The notes beneath the pieces are model-generated. The model was not told the DNA's origin. It was given only the letters and a program-made list of their open reading frames with translations, and made no database searches. From NCBI RefSeq assembly GCF_002135355.1, contig NZ_NEGE01000004.1, positions 1 to 64,000 on the forward strand: 64,000 nucleotides of DNA, written 5' to 3'. The position numbers were made by a program, and so were the translations under genes. Each line of letters opens with the position of its first letter. Position 1 is the stretch's first letter. Source of the DNA: Acinetobacter sp. ANC 4169. GTDB taxonomy: Bacteria; Pseudomonadota; Gammaproteobacteria; Pseudomonadales; Moraxellaceae. This document shows positions 54,872 to 64,000 of the stretch, one piece after another.

Positions 54872-55065
54872 TGTCCGTTCCCCTGTTTTTCGGTAAGGAG
54901 TGTCTTGATACGAGCAATAGTCTTGCGAGTAAGCGCAACTTCATGCGATTTACCCAATTGACCAGTTGCTTTCGCCATACGAAGACGGAATTGGTTAAGC
55001 TGTTGCTCATCAAGCAAAGCTGTCAACTCTTCTACCGATTTTTCACGTAGATCTTTAGTTTTCAT
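54868..55065 (-). CDS. rpmC: 50S ribosomal protein L29
   Basis: A 65-residue helical protein at the exit tunnel, part of the SRP/trigger-factor docking site. [20 protein letters not shown] and the C-terminal [18 protein letters not shown]. Its start shares one base with the rplP stop (TAATG). Confidence 0.97.
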   Translation of the reverse strand: MKTKDLREKSVEELTALLDEQQLNQFRLRMAKATGQLGKSHEVALTRKTIARIKTLLTEKQGNGQ

Positions 55066-55478
55066 TACATTACCGTCCGAGTCACGATAGCGGTTTTAAA
55101 CGGAAGCTTAGCAGCAGCAAGCGTAAACGCTTCACGTGCTAATTCTTCGCTTACACCTTCCATTTCGTACAAGATCTTACCTGGTTTGATTTGACAAACC
55201 CAGTATTCCACAGAACCTTTACCTTTACCCATACGAACTTCTAATGGTTTTTCAGTAATTGGTTTGTCTGGGAAAACACGGATAAAGATCTTACCACCAC
55301 GTTTTACACGACGGCTGATTGTACGACGCGCAGCTTCAATCTGACGAGCTGTCATTTGACCACGCTCGATAGATTTAAGTGCGATAGAACCGAAAGATAC
55401 GGTGCTACCACGGTGCGCTAGACCAGTGTTACGGCCCTTTTGAACCTTACGGAACTTAGTACGTTTAGGTTGCAACAT
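55065..55478 (-). CDS. rplP: 50S ribosomal protein L16
   Basis: A large-subunit protein at the A-site tRNA and peptidyl-transferase region. [20 protein letters not shown] and the [20 protein letters not shown] segment. 137 residues. The RMGKGKG loop near Arg81 is conserved. Confidence 0.98.
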   Translation of the reverse strand: MLQPKRTKFRKVQKGRNTGLAHRGSTVSFGSIALKSIERGQMTARQIEAARRTISRRVKRGGKIFIRVFPDKPITEKPLEVRMGKGKGSVEYWVCQIKPGKILYEMEGVSEELAREAFTLAAAKLPFKTAIVTRTVM

Positions 55479-55481
55479 GGA

Positions 55482-56234
55482 TTATTCTCCTTTTTCAGCA
55501 GAACGATCATTGCGACGACCACGACGCTCTTGACCTTCACCACGACCGCGACCACGTTTAGCTGGACGTTCTTCAGCAGGAGCAGGGTTCATGACTTGTT
55601 TCATGCCACCTAAGATCTCACCACGGAAAATCCAAACTTTAACGCCAATCGTACCGTAAGTAGTTTCAGCACGCATAGTAGCGTAGTCGATGTCCGCACG
55701 AAGTGTATGCAAAGGTACACGACCTTCACGATACCATTCAGTACGTGCAATCTCAGCACCACCTAAACGACCAGAAACTTCAACTTTGATACCTTTAGCA
55801 CCAGCACGCATAGTGTTTTGAACCGCACGCTTCATAGCACGACGGAACATTACACGTTTTTCTAATTGAGAAGCGATAGCTTCAGCAACTAAACGAGCGT
55901 CTAAGTCTGGGCGATCGATTTCGTTGATGCTTACTTGCGCAGGAACACCCATAATAGATGTTAATTCGCGTTGTAATTTTTCAATGTCTTCGCCTTTTTT
56001 ACCGATAACGATACCAGGACGAGCAGTGCTAATCGTAATTTTAGCAGCGCCTGTAGGACGTTCGATAAGAATATTGCTGATCATTGCATTCTTAAGTTTT
56101 TTAATTAAAAACTCACGAACTTGCAAATCTTTAAGCAAGTATTCAGCGTATTGTTTCGGATTCGCATACCAGTTAGCGTTATGACGTTTCACAACACCTA
56201 GGCGGATACCGATTGGATGAACCTTCTGACCCAT
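55482..56234 (-). CDS. rpsC: 30S ribosomal protein S3
   Basis: A mRNA-entry protein with a KH domain (about 39-107, [20 protein letters not shown]) and an S3 C-terminal domain. At 250 residues it is somewhat longer than the 233-residue E. coli form owing to an Arg/Gly-rich tail ([20 protein letters not shown]). Confidence 0.98.
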   Translation of the reverse strand: MGQKVHPIGIRLGVVKRHNANWYANPKQYAEYLLKDLQVREFLIKKLKNAMISNILIERPTGAAKITISTARPGIVIGKKGEDIEKLQRELTSIMGVPAQVSINEIDRPDLDARLVAEAIASQLEKRVMFRRAMKRAVQNTMRAGAKGIKVEVSGRLGGAEIARTEWYREGRVPLHTLRADIDYATMRAETTYGTIGVKVWIFRGEILGGMKQVMNPAPAEERPAKRGRGRGEGQERRGRRNDRSAEKGE

Positions 56235-56235
56235 A

Positions 56236-56568
56236 TCAAACCCCTACCTTAACGGTGATGTGACAAGTACGCTTAGTAATACGATCTGCACGGCCTTTAG
56301 CACGTGGCATAATACGTTTAAGGCTGATGCCTTCATCAACGTAAATCGTAGATACTTTAAGGTCGTCTACATCTAAACTGTTATTATGTTCAGCGTTTGC
56401 AATTGCAGATTCCAACGCTTTTTTAACTAAAACTGCAGCTTTTTTATTGCTGAAGTTCAAGATATTTAAAGCGTGAGCAACAGATTTGCCACGGATTAGA
56501 TCTGCAACCAAACGAGCTTTTTGTGCCGAGATAGCGGCACCGCGTAATTTAGCAGTAACTTCCATCAT
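56236..56568 (-). CDS. rplV: 50S ribosomal protein L22
   Basis: Lines the exit tunnel and contacts all 23S domains. [20 protein letters not shown] and the C-terminal [19 protein letters not shown] hairpin region are diagnostic. 110 residues, or 109 if the second of the two ATGs is used. Confidence 0.98.
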   Translation of the reverse strand: MMEVTAKLRGAAISAQKARLVADLIRGKSVAHALNILNFSNKKAAVLVKKALESAIANAEHNNSLDVDDLKVSTIYVDEGISLKRIMPRAKGRADRITKRTCHITVKVGV

Positions 56569-56574
56569 CGCACC

Positions 56575-56850
56575 TTAACGTTTAGACTTCTTGTCAACAC
56601 CGTGACCACGATAGGTACGAGTTGGCGCGAATTCACCGAGTTTATGACCAACCATGTGTTCAGATACAATCACCGGAACATGGTTACGACCATTATGAAC
56701 AGAAATTGTTAAACCAACAAAATCTGGGAGTATCATCGAACGACGCGACCAAGTTTTGATCGGCTTGCGAGAGTTACTCGCTACAGCCGCTTCAACCTTA
56801 GCGAACAAGTGCGCATCGACGAATGGGCCTTTTTTCAGAGAACGAGGCAT
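56575..56850 (-). CDS. rpsS: 30S ribosomal protein S19
   Basis: A small-subunit head protein that forms a pair with S13. [20 protein letters not shown] and the [20 protein letters not shown] segment. 91 residues. Confidence 0.98.
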   Translation of the reverse strand: MPRSLKKGPFVDAHLFAKVEAAVASNSRKPIKTWSRRSMILPDFVGLTISVHNGRNHVPVIVSEHMVGHKLGEFAPTRTYRGHGVDKKSKR

Positions 56851-56869
56851 TGTCAGATTCCTTTACTTG

Positions 56870-57694
56870 TTACTTAACGCGACGGTCGCGAATAATCATC
56901 TTAGTCGTACGCTTATTGGTACGTGTCTTGTACCCTTTAGCTTTTTGACCCCATGGGCTTACAGGTTGAATACCTTTGTTACGCCCTTCACCACCACCGT
57001 GTGGATGGTCAACCGGGTTCATCGCCATACCACGAACGGTAGGACGAACACCACGCCAGCGTGATGCACCAGCTTTACCTAGTGAACGAAGGTTGCTTTC
57101 TGAGTTAGAAACTTCACCCAAAACAGCGCGACATTCAACGTGTACTTTACGCATTTCGCCTGAACGAAGACGAATGATTGCGTAAGAACCGTCACGACCC
57201 AACAATTGAGCAGAAGTACCAGCAGAACGCATCAATTGTGCGCCTTTACCGATTTTAAGCTCGACGTTGTGAAGAGTAGAACCGATAGGCATGTTACGAA
57301 GTGGCAAGCAGTTACCTGGACGAATTGGAGCATCGTTACCAGATTGTACTTTATCACCAGCACGCAAACCTTTAGGCGCAATGATGTAACGACGTTCACC
57401 GTCAGCATATTTTAATAGAGCAATATGAGCTGTACGGTTAGGATCGTATTCAATACGTTCAACTACAGCTGGAATGCCGTCTTTGTTACGTTTGAAGTCG
57501 ACAAGACGGTAGTGTTGTTTATGACCACCACCAACGTGACGAGTTGTAATGTGACCGTTATTGTTACGACCACCAGTACGTTTTTTAGCTTCAACCAACG
57601 GAGCATAAGGTGCGCCTTTGTGAAGATGGTCGTGAACGACTTTCTCTACAAAGCGACGTCCTGGTGACGTTGGCTTACATTTTTGAATAGGCAT
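56870..57694 (-). CDS. rplB: 50S ribosomal protein L2
   Basis: A core 23S-binding protein needed for subunit joining and peptidyl transfer. [20 protein letters not shown], then the C-terminal [20 protein letters not shown] with the conserved His of the [13 protein letters not shown] loop. 274 residues. Confidence 0.98.
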   Translation of the reverse strand: MPIQKCKPTSPGRRFVEKVVHDHLHKGAPYAPLVEAKKRTGGRNNNGHITTRHVGGGHKQHYRLVDFKRNKDGIPAVVERIEYDPNRTAHIALLKYADGERRYIIAPKGLRAGDKVQSGNDAPIRPGNCLPLRNMPIGSTLHNVELKIGKGAQLMRSAGTSAQLLGRDGSYAIIRLRSGEMRKVHVECRAVLGEVSNSESNLRSLGKAGASRWRGVRPTVRGMAMNPVDHPHGGGEGRNKGIQPVSPWGQKAKGYKTRTNKRTTKMIIRDRRVK

Positions 57695-57705
57695 AATTCT
57701 CGTCC

Positions 57706-58026
57706 TTATTCCGCTGCGCTTTCAGCGGTATCGCCCAAGTCAGCCATTTCAACATCTTGGCCAGCTTTCAGGGTGACGTATGCTTTTTTAACATCAGAAC
57801 GACGTCCTAATGTTTTACCAAAGCGTTTAGTCTTACCTTTAGTGATCGTAGTGTTAACTTTAACCACTTGAACACCAAAGAGTTGTTCCACTGCTTTTTT
57901 GATTTCAAGTTTGTTTGCATCAAGTGCAACTTTAAAAACTTGAACACCAGCAGCTTCACCTAAAACTTGTGCTTTTTCTGAGAATACAGGTCCTTGTAGG
58001 ACTTGATAGATACGTTCGTTGTTCAT
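57706..58026 (-). CDS. rplW: 50S ribosomal protein L23
   Basis: A tunnel-exit protein that docks trigger factor and [41 protein letters not shown], and [20 protein letters not shown]. 106 residues. Its start overlaps the rplD stop by four bases. Confidence 0.98.
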   Translation of the reverse strand: MNNERIYQVLQGPVFSEKAQVLGEAAGVQVFKVALDANKLEIKKAVEQLFGVQVVKVNTTITKGKTKRFGKTLGRRSDVKKAYVTLKAGQDVEMADLGDTAESAAE

Positions 58027-58625
58027 CCGAGTTCTACCTCAATTTTCTTAGCAGCAGCTACAGACATAACAACTTTGTCGAACGCGATCAAGCTAACAGG
58101 ATCAATTGCAGCAGCATCAACCACATCAACGTGTGGAATGTTACGTGCAGCAAGATACAAGTTCTCATCAACAGCATCAGTAACGATTAATGCACGAGTA
58201 GCATTCAAGTCGTTAAGTTTTGCAAGCAACTCTTTAGTTTTTGGAGCAGCAACAGCAAACTCTTCAACTAAAACCAAGCGATCTTGACGAACAAGTTCAG
58301 CTAGGATGCATTGCATAGCACCGCGGTACATTTTACGGTTAACTTTTTGAGACCAATCTTGTGGACGAGCGGCAAAAGTTTTACCACCACCAACCCAGAT
58401 CGGGCTACGAATAGAACCAGCACGCGCACGGCCAGTACCTTTTTGACGGAATGGTTTTTTACCACCGCCAGATACGTCAGCACGTGATTTCTGAGCTTTC
58501 GAACCTTGACGACCACCAGCTAAATAAGCTGTAACAACTTGGTGTACAAGAGCTTCGTTAAATTCACGACCGAAAGCAACTTCAGATAATTCAACAGCAG
58601 AGCCGGAAACAGTATTTAAATTCAC
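58023..58625 (-). CDS. rplD: 50S ribosomal protein L4
   Basis: A tunnel protein; in E. coli it is also the autogenous regulator of the S10 operon through its leader RNA. It has [20 protein letters not shown] in its extended loop and [20 protein letters not shown] in the C-terminal half. 200 residues. Confidence 0.98.
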   Translation of the reverse strand: MNLNTVSGSAVELSEVAFGREFNEALVHQVVTAYLAGGRQGSKAQKSRADVSGGGKKPFRQKGTGRARAGSIRSPIWVGGGKTFAARPQDWSQKVNRKMYRGAMQCILAELVRQDRLVLVEEFAVAAPKTKELLAKLNDLNATRALIVTDAVDENLYLAARNIPHVDVVDAAAIDPVSLIAFDKVVMSVAAAKKIEVELG

Positions 58626-58636
58626 GTTATTTCCCC

Positions 58637-59275
58637 TCAGGCCTTGATCGTAGGACGAACAGTAACGTCGCCACCAGTAGCACCAGGAATCGCACCTTTA
58701 ACAACGAGAACTGAACGTTCAGCGTCGATAGATACAATTTCAAGACCTTGAACAGTTACGCGTTCAGCACCTAAATGGCCAGCCATTTTTTTGCCTTTGA
58801 ACACGCGACCAGGAGTCTGGTTTTGACCTGTAGAACCTAGAACACGGTGAGACAATGAGTTACCGTGAGTAGCATCTTGGGTACGGAAGTTCCAACGCTT
58901 AACACCACCTTGGAAACCTTTACCTTTAGATTGACCAGTTACGTCAACAACTTGACCAACTGCGAACAAATCTACACCGATAGTTCCGCCAACTTCACGA
59001 CCTTCAAGCTCAGCTTCTGTAGTACGGAATTCTTGAACCAGACGACCAGCAGCAACACCAGCTTTCGCAAAGTGACCTTTCTGAGCGTTAGTTACGCGAG
59101 ATTCGCGACGTTCACCAGTAGTGATTTGAATCGCTTGATAACCATCAGTTTCAAGCGTTTTGATTTGAGTGATGCGGTTAGGATCAACCTCAATCACTGT
59201 TACAGGTACAGAAACACCAGCATCTGTAAAGATACGAGTCATACCGCACTTGCGACCGACTAAACCAATAGCCAT
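58637..59275 (-). CDS. rplC: 50S ribosomal protein L3
   Basis: An early-assembly protein reaching toward the peptidyl-transferase centre. [20 protein letters not shown] at the start, then [20 protein letters not shown] and [20 protein letters not shown] use the second ATG (59275), nine bases after AGAGG; an ATG six bases upstream is too close to that site. 212 residues. Confidence 0.97.
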   Translation of the reverse strand: MAIGLVGRKCGMTRIFTDAGVSVPVTVIEVDPNRITQIKTLETDGYQAIQITTGERRESRVTNAQKGHFAKAGVAAGRLVQEFRTTEAELEGREVGGTIGVDLFAVGQVVDVTGQSKGKGFQGGVKRWNFRTQDATHGNSLSHRVLGSTGQNQTPGRVFKGKKMAGHLGAERVTVQGLEIVSIDAERSVLVVKGAIPGATGGDVTVRPTIKA

Positions 59276-59334
59276 GTGCATAAACCTCTAAAAAAGCGGC
59301 CTAATTAACTTAGAGCGTTAATTAACCGAAAGCC

Positions 59335-59646
59335 TTAACCCAATGCGATCTGAACATCAACACCAGCTGCAAGATCTAACTTCATCAATGCATCAACAGT
59401 TTTATCTGTAGGTTGAACGATGTCGATCAAACGTTTGTAAGTGCGGATCTCGTATTGGTCACGCGCATCTTTGTTAACGTGTGGTGATGTTAAAACGTTA
59501 AAACGTTCAATGCGTGTAGGCATTGGAATTGGACCACAAACTTGTGCGCCAGTACGTTTTGCTGTTTCTACGATTTCTTGAGCTGATTGATCAATTAGAC
59601 GGTGATCAAAAGACTTAAGACGGATACGAATTCTCTGGTTAGACAT
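59335..59646 (-). CDS. rpsJ: 30S ribosomal protein S10
   Basis: A small-subunit head protein that also acts with NusB in antitermination. [20 protein letters not shown] and [20 protein letters not shown] are diagnostic. 103 residues from the ATG at 59646, with GGAG nine bases upstream; an in-frame start farther upstream (59682) lies within the leader. First gene of the whole ribosomal cluster. Confidence 0.98.
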
Positions 59647-59815
59647 ACCAGTTAACTCCAAGCCAAATATATAAAGAATCACCCTTGACGCATCTCACTC
59701 CACTTTTATATGGGTAAGTGTCAAGAGCAGTGAATTATCACTAAGGTCATGATCGATGCCACGACTGTCACGATGTTAACTACTTTATTCGTAGTCAACC
59801 CCCTTTCATCAAAGG
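59647..59815 (-). promoter_or_regulatory. S10 operon leader, structured
   Basis: About 170 bases between the inferred start site and rpsJ. Inverted repeats: CCCTTT/AAAGGG (about 59799-59815), a GTTGACTAC/GTAGTTAAC hairpin (about 59776-59802), and a longer pairing of TTGAC with GTCAA near 59682-59728. The size and position match the E. coli S10 leader bound by L4, but the sequences are not directly comparable by eye. Confidence 0.5.
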
Positions 59816-59822
59816 GTCGCTT

Positions 59823-59851
59823 ATTATAGCTATTGTTTAACGCTTAAGCAA
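59823..59851 (-). promoter_or_regulatory. S10 operon promoter
   Basis: Minus-strand -35 TTGCTT (59846-59851), a 17-base spacer and a perfect -10 TATAAT (59823-59828), followed by AAGCGACCC. Strong sigma-70 promoter for the ribosomal protein cluster, about 177 bases upstream of the rpsJ start. Confidence 0.88.
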
Positions 59852-59915
59852 ATCTCTTTTCAACTTTTTGCTCTTTTTTTCCGTTCATCCATTTACACTT
59901 TTGTTTAAAAATAAA

Positions 59916-60653
59916 TCAGCATGAGGTTTTTTGTAAAACATACTCTATTGCTTGATTTAGTATTTGATTTCCTTCACTAAAATTAGTTTTATCTGCTTTT
60001 CTTAATTGCTGTTCAGTTTGCACATATTCACCTGAAAAACCCTCTAGCTCTTCGTCATTTTCTAAAAACAGCTTTAGCGTCTCGGATGTAATTTCAGGAT
60101 GAAACTGAAATCCCAGCACATTTTTACCAATCTGGTACATCTGGTTGCGGCAAACATCATTTTCAGCCAAATGAATGGCGCCTTTGGGAATTTCAAAGGT
60201 TTCACTATGCCATTGCATGATCTTAAATTGCGCTGGCAATTCAAAGCATTCTTCAGGCACATGCTGCACTTTACGCACTGTAGTCCAACCCAATTCCTGT
60301 TGTTCATTGCGCCTGACCGCCGCACCCAAAGCATTGGCGATCAACTGCCCGCCTAGACACAAGCCTATCGCAGGTTTACCCATAGACAAATAACGTCGAA
60401 TCCAGCGCTTTTCTATCTTTAACCAGGGATAATTTGCCTCATCATTCACACTCATGGTTCCACCCATGATAATGAGCAAATCGACTTCTTCAACTTGCGG
60501 TAAAGCCTCGATATCGAGCGGTCGATCCAGCGGTAAGGCAAAAAACTCCGTTGCACTAATTTTAGCGTGATGCTGTTTTAAATATTGATAACAACTGCCG
60601 AACCCTTCACCAGCAATATGCTGAAAATAATGTACCTTTAAATGCGACTTCAT
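59916..60653 (-). CDS. class I glutamine amidotransferase
   Basis: A 245-residue stand-alone GATase domain like the GuaA N-terminal part. Oxyanion GGTMSVND, catalytic Cys in IGLCLGGQLIANALGA, catalytic His and Glu in FQFHPEITSE. A roughly 45-residue helical tail follows. Stand-alone members act on varied substrates, for example gamma-glutamyl compounds, or as GMP-synthase-like proteins, so the substrate is unknown. It faces the S10 promoter region and shares no obvious operon. Confidence 0.88.
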   Translation of the reverse strand: MKSHLKVHYFQHIAGEGFGSCYQYLKQHHAKISATEFFALPLDRPLDIEALPQVEEVDLLIIMGGTMSVNDEANYPWLKIEKRWIRRYLSMGKPAIGLCLGGQLIANALGAAVRRNEQQELGWTTVRKVQHVPEECFELPAQFKIMQWHSETFEIPKGAIHLAENDVCRNQMYQIGKNVLGFQFHPEITSETLKLFLENDEELEGFSGEYVQTEQQLRKADKTNFSEGNQILNQAIEYVLQKTSC

Positions 60654-60812
60654 CCGCCCCTACCTATTGTTTTAGCTCTGTCGTAGATTTAGCAAGAATG
60701 AAGCCAACTTTATGTGCGGTTTAACGTTTCTATACATTTTGGCATTTATATAGCCTAATTCGCGTGTTTCTCTTAAGCTAAGACTAATTTTGATACGACT
60801 TAGAGCAGTCCC

Positions 60813-62015
60813 TTGAAAAAAAACCCACAAACCACACTCATTCATGCACCACGAAAAGCCCCACAATATATTTCTAGCGTTCAACCTCCCCTGTTTCGTG
60901 CATCTACCATTATTTTTAACAACACCGATGCACTATTTAATCGCCATTGGACCGATGACTATGACTATAGTTATGGCACCCACGGCACGCCAACAACCTT
61001 TACTTTAGCGGACAACATTGCCCAGATTGAAGGTGGGCAATATTGCCTGCTGGCCCCGAGTGGTTTATCCGCGATTAATCTGGTCAATTCCTGCTTTTTA
61101 AGTCAGGGCGATGAAGTCTGGGTGGCAGACAATATTTATGGTCCCAATATGGAACATTTGCGCAACCTGCAAACGCGTTATGGCATTACTGTAGAAGTCT
61201 ATAACCCGATTGATGCAGATACTTTTCAGCCAACAGAGAAAGCCAAACTCATCTGGTTAGAGGCTGCAGGTTCCGTGACTTTAGAATTTCCAGATTTAGC
61301 GGGTTTAGTGAAAAAAGCAAAGCAGCATAATATCTTGACAGCTTTAGATAATACCTGGGGTGCAGGTCTGGCCTTTAATGCCTTTGATTTTGGTGATGAG
61401 CATTTGGCAGTGGATATGACTGTGCATGCGCTGACCAAATATCCAAGTGGCGGCGGGGATATTTTGATGGGTTCCGTGGTGACTCGCGACAAAAAGCTGC
61501 ATCACCAATTATTCCGTATGCATGCTATTCAGGGGATTAGCGTGTCGGGGGATGATGTTGCACAAGTACAACGTAGTCTGGCTTCAATGCAACTGCGTTA
61601 TCAGCATCAATCACAAAGCGCATTAACCTTACTCGACTGGCTCAAACAACAGCCAGAATTTGTAAAGGTCTTGCATCCTGCAGATGAAGCTTCAGCAGGA
61701 CACTCATATTGGAAAGAAATTTGTATAGATGAACAAAGTGCAGGTCTGGTCAGTGTGATTTTTAAACCTGAATATACCCTGGAAGATATTCGTAGATTCT
61801 GCGATGCACTGGAACTGTTTAAGCTGGGCTTTAGCTGGGGCGGGCCGGTCAGTCTGGCCATGCTGTATAACCTGAAAGATATGCGGGTGTTGCCACATAC
61901 ACATTTACAACAAGGTTTATTGGTTCGTTTTTGCATAGGACTAGAACATCCTGCAGATTTAATACAAGATATAGAAAACGCATTAAAACAGTTGCCTACG
62001 CAACAACACGAATAA
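60813..62015 (+). CDS. metC: cystathionine beta-lyase
   Basis: A PLP enzyme that cleaves cystathionine to homocysteine in methionine synthesis. GTHGTPTTFTLADNIAQIEG, LAPSGLSAINLVNSCFLSQG, the substrate loop VADNIYGPN, and the PLP Lys in VHALTKYPSGGGDILMGS. 400 residues. It starts with TTG; there is no ATG before residue about 110, so the TTG is the only sensible start. A HerA-like gene follows 18 bases later. Confidence 0.92.
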   Translation: MKKNPQTTLIHAPRKAPQYISSVQPPLFRASTIIFNNTDALFNRHWTDDYDYSYGTHGTPTTFTLADNIAQIEGGQYCLLAPSGLSAINLVNSCFLSQGDEVWVADNIYGPNMEHLRNLQTRYGITVEVYNPIDADTFQPTEKAKLIWLEAAGSVTLEFPDLAGLVKKAKQHNILTALDNTWGAGLAFNAFDFGDEHLAVDMTVHALTKYPSGGGDILMGSVVTRDKKLHHQLFRMHAIQGISVSGDDVAQVQRSLASMQLRYQHQSQSALTLLDWLKQQPEFVKVLHPADEASAGHSYWKEICIDEQSAGLVSVIFKPEYTLEDIRRFCDALELFKLGFSWGGPVSLAMLYNLKDMRVLPHTHLQQGLLVRFCIGLEHPADLIQDIENALKQLPTQQHE

Positions 62016-62033
62016 AATAGAATAGGAAAAAAT

Positions 62034-63617
62034 ATGGGCACACCAATCGTTATTGCCAAGAAAACCACCGATACACAACAAGAAATTGTTTTACATTCAC
62101 AATTTGCCAACCGCCACGGCCTGATTGCCGGAGCCACCGGAACCGGTAAAACCGTAACCTTAAAAGTATTGGCAGAGAATTTTTCCCGCATTGGTGTGCC
62201 GGTATTTTTAGCCGATGCAAAAGGCGATGTTTCGAGTCTTGCCAAAGCTGGTGAAAGTAATGCTAAATTTGATGCGCGGATTAAAAGCCTGAATATTGAA
62301 TCGATTCCCTTTGCGGCATCACCGGTGGTGTTTTGGGATTTGTTCGGTGAGCAGGGCCATCCCATTCGCACCACAGTATCTGAGATAGGTCCGTTGTTAC
62401 TGGCGCAAATATTAAATCTGAATGACACCCAGGAAGGTGTACTTTCAGCAGTGTTCCGCATAGCCGATGATCAGGGTTTATTGCTGATTGATTTTAAAGA
62501 CTTGAAGTCGATGATTAGCTATGTAAGTGAACATGCTGCTGAATTCAAGACTGAATATGGCAACCTGTCTCCTGCCAGCTTAGGCGCCATTCAACGCAAT
62601 TTACTGGCACTGGCCGATCAGGGCGGAGATCAGTTTTTTGGTGAACCTGCATTAGATATCATGGATTTTATCCAGACCGATAGCCAAGGCCGTGGCACCA
62701 TCAATTTACTGGCTGCAGATAAATTGATGAATACGCCTAAACTGTATGCCACCTTTTTGCTGTGGATGTTGTCCGAACTGTTTGAACAGTTGCCTGAAGT
62801 CGGTGATATGGATAAACCCAAACTAGTGTTCTTCTTTGATGAAGCACATCTGCTTTTTGACAATGCTAGCCCCGCCCTACAGGAAAAGATTGAACAAGTA
62901 GTGCGATTGATTCGCTCCAAAGGCATCGGCATTTACTTTATTACCCAGAATCCACTGGACCTACCTGAAAGTGTTTTAGGACAATTGGGTAACCGTGTCC
63001 AGCATGCATTGCGTGCCTTCACGCCTAAAGACCAGAAAGCGGTCAAAACCGCAGCCGATACTTTCCGTGCCAATCCCGAATTTAAGGTCGATCAGGCCAT
63101 TACCGAACTGGCTGTGGGTGAAGCCTTAATTAGCTGTTTGGATGAACAAGGCACCCCGCAAATGGTGCAACGCGGCTGGGTGATGCCGCCCTATTCTTCC
63201 TTCAGCCCCATTTCTCTAGATGAGCGTAAAACACTCATAGCACAAAGTGTTGTGGCAGGTGTTTATGAACAACAGCTTGACAGAGAAAGTGCGTTTGAAA
63301 TGTTGCAAAACAAAGTCGCAGAACGCCAACAACAAGCCATTCAAGCTGAACAAGAAAAAGCGGTCGCAAAAGAAAAAGAGGCTTTAGAAAAACAGCAAGC
63401 CAAAGATGCTGAGGCTTTTGCCAAGCAACAGGCACGCGAACAACAGCGCCTGGCACAAGAGCAGCAAAAAGAAGCGGAACGCGCAGCCAAACAGCGAGAA
63501 AAGCTGATTCAAGATACTGTCGGTACTTTTGCTAAAAGTGCCGCCCGCAGCCTGGGTGGTAGCACGGGACAAAAAATTGTCCGTGGTCTGCTCGGTTCGC
63601 TTTTCAGCAAAAGGTAA
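62034..63617 (+). CDS. HerA-like ATPase (DUF853, YjgR type)
   Basis: A 527-residue FtsK/HerA-superfamily ATPase. Walker [10 protein letters not shown] (about 33-41), Walker [13 protein letters not shown] (about 263), and [20 protein letters not shown] in the sensor region. The C-terminal roughly 90 residues are a Gln/Ala/Glu/Lys coiled coil. The physiological role of DUF853 proteins is unclear; it is not paired with a NurA nuclease here. It follows metC closely and probably shares its promoter. Confidence 0.9.
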   Translation: MGTPIVIAKKTTDTQQEIVLHSQFANRHGLIAGATGTGKTVTLKVLAENFSRIGVPVFLADAKGDVSSLAKAGESNAKFDARIKSLNIESIPFAASPVVFWDLFGEQGHPIRTTVSEIGPLLLAQILNLNDTQEGVLSAVFRIADDQGLLLIDFKDLKSMISYVSEHAAEFKTEYGNLSPASLGAIQRNLLALADQGGDQFFGEPALDIMDFIQTDSQGRGTINLLAADKLMNTPKLYATFLLWMLSELFEQLPEVGDMDKPKLVFFFDEAHLLFDNASPALQEKIEQVVRLIRSKGIGIYFITQNPLDLPESVLGQLGNRVQHALRAFTPKDQKAVKTAADTFRANPEFKVDQAITELAVGEALISCLDEQGTPQMVQRGWVMPPYSSFSPISLDERKTLIAQSVVAGVYEQQLDRESAFEMLQNKVAERQQQAIQAEQEKAVAKEKEALEKQQAKDAEAFAKQQAREQQRLAQEQQKEAERAAKQREKLIQDTVGTFAKSAARSLGGSTGQKIVRGLLGSLFSKR

Positions 63618-63643
63618 TTCAAGAAACTGATTAATAATGCGTG

Positions 63644-63679
63644 AATTATGGGATATTTTTATATCCCATAATTTTTTTA
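63644..63679 (+). terminator. terminator after the HerA-like gene
   Basis: A 13-base perfect stem AATTATGGGATAT/ATATCCCATAATT with a TTTT loop, followed by a T-run. Confidence 0.85.
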
Positions 63680-63700
63680 TGGTTTTATGAGAAACATGTA

Positions 63701-63729
63701 TTGTAAAAAGATTTTATAAGATGTATTTT
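63701..63729 (+). promoter_or_regulatory. putative hmp promoter
   Basis: -35 TTGTAA (63701-63706), a 17-base spacer and -10 TATTTT (63724-63729). The -10 lies inside the NsrR-type palindrome, so repressor binding would block polymerase. Confidence 0.5.
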
Positions 63730-63745
63730 AAATACATCTTATAAA
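63713..63745 (+). promoter_or_regulatory. NsrR-type operator of hmp
   Basis: A perfect odd palindrome: AAGATGTATTT, central T, AAATACATCTT (63718-63740), with arms extended by TTTAT/ATAAA. It matches the known NsrR site AAGATGYATTTNAAATRCATCTT at every position and lies 23 bases before the hmp start. NsrR is a nitric-oxide-sensing iron-sulphur repressor, so hmp here should be induced by NO. Confidence 0.88.
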
Positions 63746-63767
63746 TAACAGCCATGAGAGATCAGCT

Positions 63768-64000
63768 ATGACTCCGCAGCAAATTGACCTTGTAAAAGCC
63801 ACTGTTCCTGTACTTCGTGAAAATGGCGTAGCCCTGACCGGTTATTTTTATAACCGTATGTTGGGTAACAATCCTGATCTAAAAGAAACTTTTAATATGG
63901 GGCACCAGCGCAGCGGCGCACAGGCTCAAGCATTGGCAGGTGCAGTGTTGGCTTATGCTGAAAACATTGAAGATCCGTCTGTACTTTTACCAGTGGTAGA
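63768..64000 (+). CDS. hmp: flavohaemoprotein / nitric oxide dioxygenase, 5' part
   Basis: The first 77 residues of Hmp, which oxidises NO to nitrate. MTPQQIDLVKATVPVLRENG, then the globin helix LTGYFYNRMLGNNPDLKETF, FNMGHQRSGAQAQALAGAVL, all typical of Hmp globin domains. The FAD and NAD domains lie beyond the window. The NsrR-type operator just upstream supports the call. Confidence 0.93.
   Translation, partial: MTPQQIDLVKATVPVLRENGVALTGYFYNRMLGNNPDLKETFNMGHQRSGAQAQALAGAVLAYAENIEDPSVLLPVV

Noticed and set aside
57425..57667. Val/Thr-rich frame antisense to rplB
   Set aside because: Typical mirror of a basic ribosomal protein gene; no start signal.
61607..62461. 284-codon frame antisense to metC and the HerA-like gene
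   Set aside because: Shadow of two well-supported genes; Ser/Cys-rich low-plausibility protein without a start signal.

Overview
This window is chromosomal DNA from a gammaproteobacterium of the genus Acinetobacter (Moraxellaceae). The evidence is the 16S rRNA 5' end at the left edge, AlmA-like and DUF2789 proteins, the sdhE-ygfX pair, the miaB-phoH-ybeY order, the gene order of the S10/spc/alpha ribosomal protein block, and moderately AT-rich DNA. The species cannot be fixed from the sequence alone. No insertion sequence, prophage or CRISPR array was seen.

Layout. 1-430: start of an rrn operon (minus strand) with a clear promoter. 0.5-7 kb: rlmJ-pssA-unknown gene, a 2OG-Fe(II) oxygenase, three DUF2789 genes (the middle one dead) and mdh. 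7-13.2 kb: a catalytically degenerate RNase T2-like protein, a lytic transglycosylase, and miaB-phoH(ybeZ)-ybeY. 13.2-17.2 kb: envelope and hypothetical genes (TonB-like protein, DUF3108 protein) and xpt. 17.4-19.8 kb: a three-gene minus-strand operon that looks like a holdfast-anchor (hfaA-hfaB-hfaD) export system: a small Asn/Ser/Thr-rich secreted protein, a CsgG/HfaB lipoprotein with an unusual tail, and a repeat-bearing secreted protein. This is the most interesting locus. 20-28.6 kb: wrbA, a YihY protein, a DMT exporter divergent from an AraC regulator, a Sel1 lipoprotein, a FAH-family enzyme, a YcxB-like protein and a two-domain SRPBCC-like protein. 28.6-30.0 kb: three identical tRNA-Arg(ACG) genes and one tRNA-Ser(GCT), with a RibD/DHFR-like gene between repeated tRNA-Arg units. 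30-36.9 kb: rnr, a hairpin-rich intergenic element, prlC, a YheV-like protein and an EamA transporter. 37-41.4 kb: a TRAP permease, a rhombosortase and a TatT-type lipoprotein, then an overlooked 36-residue membrane protein gene. 41.6-46 kb: ygfX-sdhE, a long-chain-type acyl-CoA dehydrogenase, an alpha/beta hydrolase pseudogene with an internal deletion, and an almA-type monooxygenase.

46-59.9 kb is the contiguous ribosomal protein super-cluster (S10, spc and alpha operons, 28 genes including secY and rpoA), all on the minus strand. It has a strong promoter and a structured leader upstream of rpsJ, internal hairpins at the S10/spc and spc/alpha boundaries, and a strong terminator after rplQ. 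59.9-64 kb holds a class I glutamine amidotransferase, metC, a HerA-like ATPase (DUF853) and the 5' end of hmp behind a near-perfect NsrR operator.

Most genes are housekeeping: translation, tRNA modification, RNA decay, central metabolism and envelope maintenance. The accessory interest lies in the hfa-like operon, the TRAP/rhombosortase group, the pseudoenzyme and pseudogenes, and the small unlisted genes.
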